In this document: piece after piece, positions 61,522 through 64,000 of the stretch
Position numbering within the stretch: position 1 is the first letter of the stretch
How the letters are laid out: every line of letters begins with the position of its first letter
NCBI GenBank assembly: GCA_965224755.1
Contig: OZ245061.1
Coordinates: forward strand, 2,666,001-2,730,000
Direction of reading: 5' to 3'
Length of the DNA: 64,000 nt
From: Hellea sp965224755
GTDB lineage: Bacteria > Pseudomonadota > Alphaproteobacteria > Caulobacterales > Maricaulaceae
The notes under the pieces: generated by a model
Told to the model about the DNA's origin: nothing
The model's database searches: none
What the model saw: only the letters and a program-made list of their open reading frames with translations
Translations under genes and position numbers: made by a program

Positions 61522-63984
61522 TCAGCCATTTGCGGCAAATAGTTCCGGGTGTGCCGCGTCGGTATTGGCTTCTTTTGGCAAATAAACCGTAACATGTGTG
61601 CCTTCATCCTCTTCTGATTCCAGCTCCACCCAGCCGCCATGGCGCTCGACGAAACGCTGCACAAGCGCCAAGCCTAACCCTGCCCCGCCGCGCGTCGATT
61701 GAAAGCTCTCAAAGACTTGCGGTTGGCGCTCGGAGGGTATGCCGACGCCGTCATCTTTAACCCAAATCGTCACGCCGCCGCCATCGGCGCTGCGCCCGCC
61801 AAGTTCAATGACTCCGCCCGGTTTGGTGAAGCGCAGGGCGTTGGAGAGCAGATTATAGACAACTTGCTTAAGCCGTGTTTCGTCAGCGCGGATAATACCG
61901 ACATCTTCGGGGCATTTCAGAGTCAGCGCAATTTTAGTGTCCTCGGCTTTGGTCGCGACATAGTCCAGCGCATTTTCAAGCATGTCGTAAACATTGACAT
62001 CCCCGAGATCGAGATCGAGCACATTGGCCTCAATCGCGGCAATATCAAGAATATCATCAATCGTCTTGGCAAGATCTTCAGAGGCGCTTTGAATGGCAAA
62101 AATATACTCGCTTTGCTTATCATTCATTTCGCCCGCCCCGCCGCTCTGCAGGAAGTCGGAATAACCTGAAATCGTCGTCAGCGGCGTGCGCAATTGATAA
62201 CTGACATGTCCGACAAATTCGGATTTCATCCGGTCGGCTTCTTCCAAAGCTTCGGCGCGCTCAATCAGGGCGGCCTCAGCTTTGCGGGCATTGGTTACAT
62301 CTTCCCACGCGACCAAGGTCGCGCCGTCAGGCAAGGGCCGCGACAGCCAAGTCAGCATTTTATCGTCCGAGCGCCGAATCTCGCCGTCCACATGACGGCG
62401 AACTTCGGGATTAGGGTCGGTGGCGCGCGCTTTCAGATCATCCCAAAAACCTGTGTCATGATAAAGCGGCAAACACCGTTCAATCAATTTGGAGAAGCGC
62501 GGGTTATCTTTAAGATCATCTTCGGACAGATTCCAAAGCCGGGCAAAGGCGGCATTGGAAATCTTAAGCCGGCCATCCGTTCCGAACACCGCAATCCCCT
62601 CGGAGAGTTTATCCAGTGTTACTTTTTGCACATTTATCAAAGTCCCAAGTTGACTTTTCAAGGTCATGGAATCGGTCATATCCGAGAACAGCAGCGATAT
62701 CCCGCCATGCGGGTCGCGCATGCGCACAAGCCGCAATGTCCGGCCATCAGGAAGCGCCCAAAGCTCGTCAGGCATTTCTTCAGGCCAGGCCTTATAGAGG
62801 TTAAGCTCGCCCATTTTCCACGCGCGGTAATCTGCTTGAGCGGGAACCAGTTCACGTTCGCGCATATGGTCAAGCCAATCACTATGGCTAGGGCGGTCCC
62901 TAAACCAACCCTCTTCAATATCAAAAAGCGAGGCAAAGCCTTTATTGTGAAATGTCATTTTCTGGTCATTGCCAAAAATCACAATCGCTTCATCCATGGA
63001 ATTGAGCATCTCGTCATGGGCGCGGACGTGGCGGGTGAGAGTCTCGCGCAGACCTTCGGCTTCGGTCGCGTCCATGGCAATACCGGCAACGCCGCCCGAA
63101 ACAGGGAAAAGCGTGACCGAGGTTGATTTATTACCGCCGCCCAGCACGATATGGCGGACATCTTCGACGCGCTTATTCTCGGTGATGGCTGTTTTCGCCT
63201 GCTCTGCTGCTTTCTTATCAAGTTGAATCTGCTGACTTAAAACTTCGCGAACATTGGCCGCGCCGACGGCGTCAACATAGGCCGCATTGACCCAATTGAT
63301 CTTTCCGGCACCCGAGACACGCCAGAGCGGAAACGGCGCCCGGCTCATCATTTCGATAAAGGCAACGGGGTCAACTTCGGCGGTGATACGGCTATTCTCA
63401 AAGCGCGAGATAGCCGTGCGCTCGTCCTCACCGCGAATTGAGGCGTCTTCGAGCCAGAGCACAACTTGCCGTCCGGCCACGCGGCCATCAGCCTCGATGA
63501 CATTGCCTTCGGGCAAAACAATTGAAATTGAGAAAGGCGCGCCTTTGAGGCGCAATTGCGCAATATTGACCCGAAGAGTGAGTGTTTCATCAGCCTCGCT
63601 GATCGTATTTAAATCGGCCAAGCCATTGAGCACCCGCATGGCAACCTCTTTAGAACGGCCGGGTTCGGCAAACCGCATCATCGAGGCCAGCGCCGCAGGC
63701 GAGCCATAAACCCGCGGCTGTCCCCATTCGGAATTCGTCTCCGGCTCGGCCTCTTCCCAGACCAATATCAATCCGGGATAAGATCCAAAAATCGAATCAA
63801 GTTCTCCAATTTGGCGATCAAGGGCAGCGCAGCGGTTTTTCCAGCCCTTGCCCTCATTTCCGCCGCGCGATGTGGCCAGAAAGGCGATGATAGAGGCAAG
63901 CACGGCCAAAAACACGGCTCCTGCCGTCACGATCAGATTTATGTCCAGTGTTTCTAACGACACGTCTTCCCCAAGTTTACGCAA
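61522..63984 (-). CDS. PAS-domain sensor histidine kinase with Tyr at the phospho-acceptor site
   Basis: 820 residues: one N-terminal membrane helix (LIVTAGAVFLAVLASIIAFLA), several PAS-like domains (about 60-560, e.g. MLNSMDEAIVIFGNDQKMTF and VTLDKLSEGIAVFGTDGRLK), a HisKA-like domain and a HATPase domain with N-box YNLLSNALRFT, G1 VKDDGVGIP and G2 GGAGLGLALV. The H-box reads HVSYQLRTPL: Tyr596 stands where His is phosphorylated (usual SHELRTPL). A His three residues earlier (His593) is out of register. The ATP site looks intact. The start at 63984 is TTG; a GTG at 63961-63963 is the alternative. An in-frame stop follows upstream, so the gene is complete. Confidence 0.88.
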   Translation of the reverse strand: MRKLGEDVSLETLDINLIVTAGAVFLAVLASIIAFLATSRGGNEGKGWKNRCAALDRQIGELDSIFGSYPGLILVWEEAEPETNSEWGQPRVYGSPAALASMMRFAEPGRSKEVAMRVLNGLADLNTISEADETLTLRVNIAQLRLKGAPFSISIVLPEGNVIEADGRVAGRQVVLWLEDASIRGEDERTAISRFENSRITAEVDPVAFIEMMSRAPFPLWRVSGAGKINWVNAAYVDAVGAANVREVLSQQIQLDKKAAEQAKTAITENKRVEDVRHIVLGGGNKSTSVTLFPVSGGVAGIAMDATEAEGLRETLTRHVRAHDEMLNSMDEAIVIFGNDQKMTFHNKGFASLFDIEEGWFRDRPSHSDWLDHMRERELVPAQADYRAWKMGELNLYKAWPEEMPDELWALPDGRTLRLVRMRDPHGGISLLFSDMTDSMTLKSQLGTLINVQKVTLDKLSEGIAVFGTDGRLKISNAAFARLWNLSEDDLKDNPRFSKLIERCLPLYHDTGFWDDLKARATDPNPEVRRHVDGEIRRSDDKMLTWLSRPLPDGATLVAWEDVTNARKAEAALIERAEALEEADRMKSEFVGHVSYQLRTPLTTISGYSDFLQSGGAGEMNDKQSEYIFAIQSASEDLAKTIDDILDIAAIEANVLDLDLGDVNVYDMLENALDYVATKAEDTKIALTLKCPEDVGIIRADETRLKQVVYNLLSNALRFTKPGGVIELGGRSADGGGVTIWVKDDGVGIPSERQPQVFESFQSTRGGAGLGLALVQRFVERHGGWVELESEEDEGTHVTVYLPKEANTDAAHPELFAANG

Positions 63985-64000
63985 CGGGCTTAACGCTTAG

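Overview
The window looks like chromosome from an alphaproteobacterium, probably Caulobacterales/Hyphomonadales (a prosthecate or marine relative such as Hyphomonadaceae/Robiginitomaculum). This placement is an inference. It rests on an AccD without its zinc finger, a DivJ/PleC-like kinase, a DUF1491 protein, the tsaE-amgK-murU-addB-addA-trxA-folC-accD neighbourhood, and a PAS kinase with SYQLRTPL in place of the usual H-box. Genes are densely packed, and many are joined by 4-nt ATGA overlaps. I saw no rRNA, tRNA or CRISPR array.

Layout. 1-1444: a rearranged IS3-family element whose right end is duplicated; it abuts a DpnA-type adenine methyltransferase that lacks its N-terminus. 2448-5366: a small cysteine protein, a Met/Lys/Asp-rich secreted protein, aquaporin Z and a TPR protein. 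5451-9977: fatty-acid synthesis genes fabA-fabB and fabI, with fabI bracketed by two LuxR-type regulators that have no luxI in the window. 10086-13141: DUF1491 and an orphan BcsB-like protein. 13293-15476: a DivJ-like sensor kinase and SufE. 15473-18753: a leftward, translationally coupled chain (HNH nuclease, a 55-aa membrane protein, cyclophilin, NnrU, histidine phosphatase, multi-pass membrane protein). 18979-26136: beta-propeller protein, BaiN-like flavoprotein, a small membrane-protein pair, the 5-oxoprolinase genes pxpABC and a PabB-PabC fusion.

26188-32330 is a tight operon: DUF4129, DUF4350, MoxR ATPase, DUF58, SpoIIM-like and RDD. It is followed by a Rossmann oxidoreductase, and beyond that lies a fossil copy of the RDD 3' end. 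33450-35473 is an ABC permease/ATPase pair, 35519-37588 an M13 metallopeptidase, and 37623-43746 a complete tripartite RND efflux system. 43913-47407 encodes a 1164-residue RTX-type secreted protein. 47711-60236 is the core block accD, folC, two paralogous lipoproteins, then (leftward) trxA, addA, addB, murU, amgK and tsaE. The window ends with a 2Fe-2S ferredoxin, a sterol-desaturase-family enzyme and a degenerate PAS histidine kinase.

The strongest leads are: (1) the fabAB-LuxR-fabI-LuxR neighbourhood, in which one LuxR has altered ligand-pocket residues and a perfect palindrome in front of its start; (2) the DUF4129-to-RDD MoxR operon and the RDD fossil beyond the next gene; (3) the kinase whose phospho-acceptor His is Tyr; (4) the remodelled IS end; and (5) several tiny membrane genes coupled into operons. 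No computation was possible. Similarity statements come from recognising family motifs by eye.
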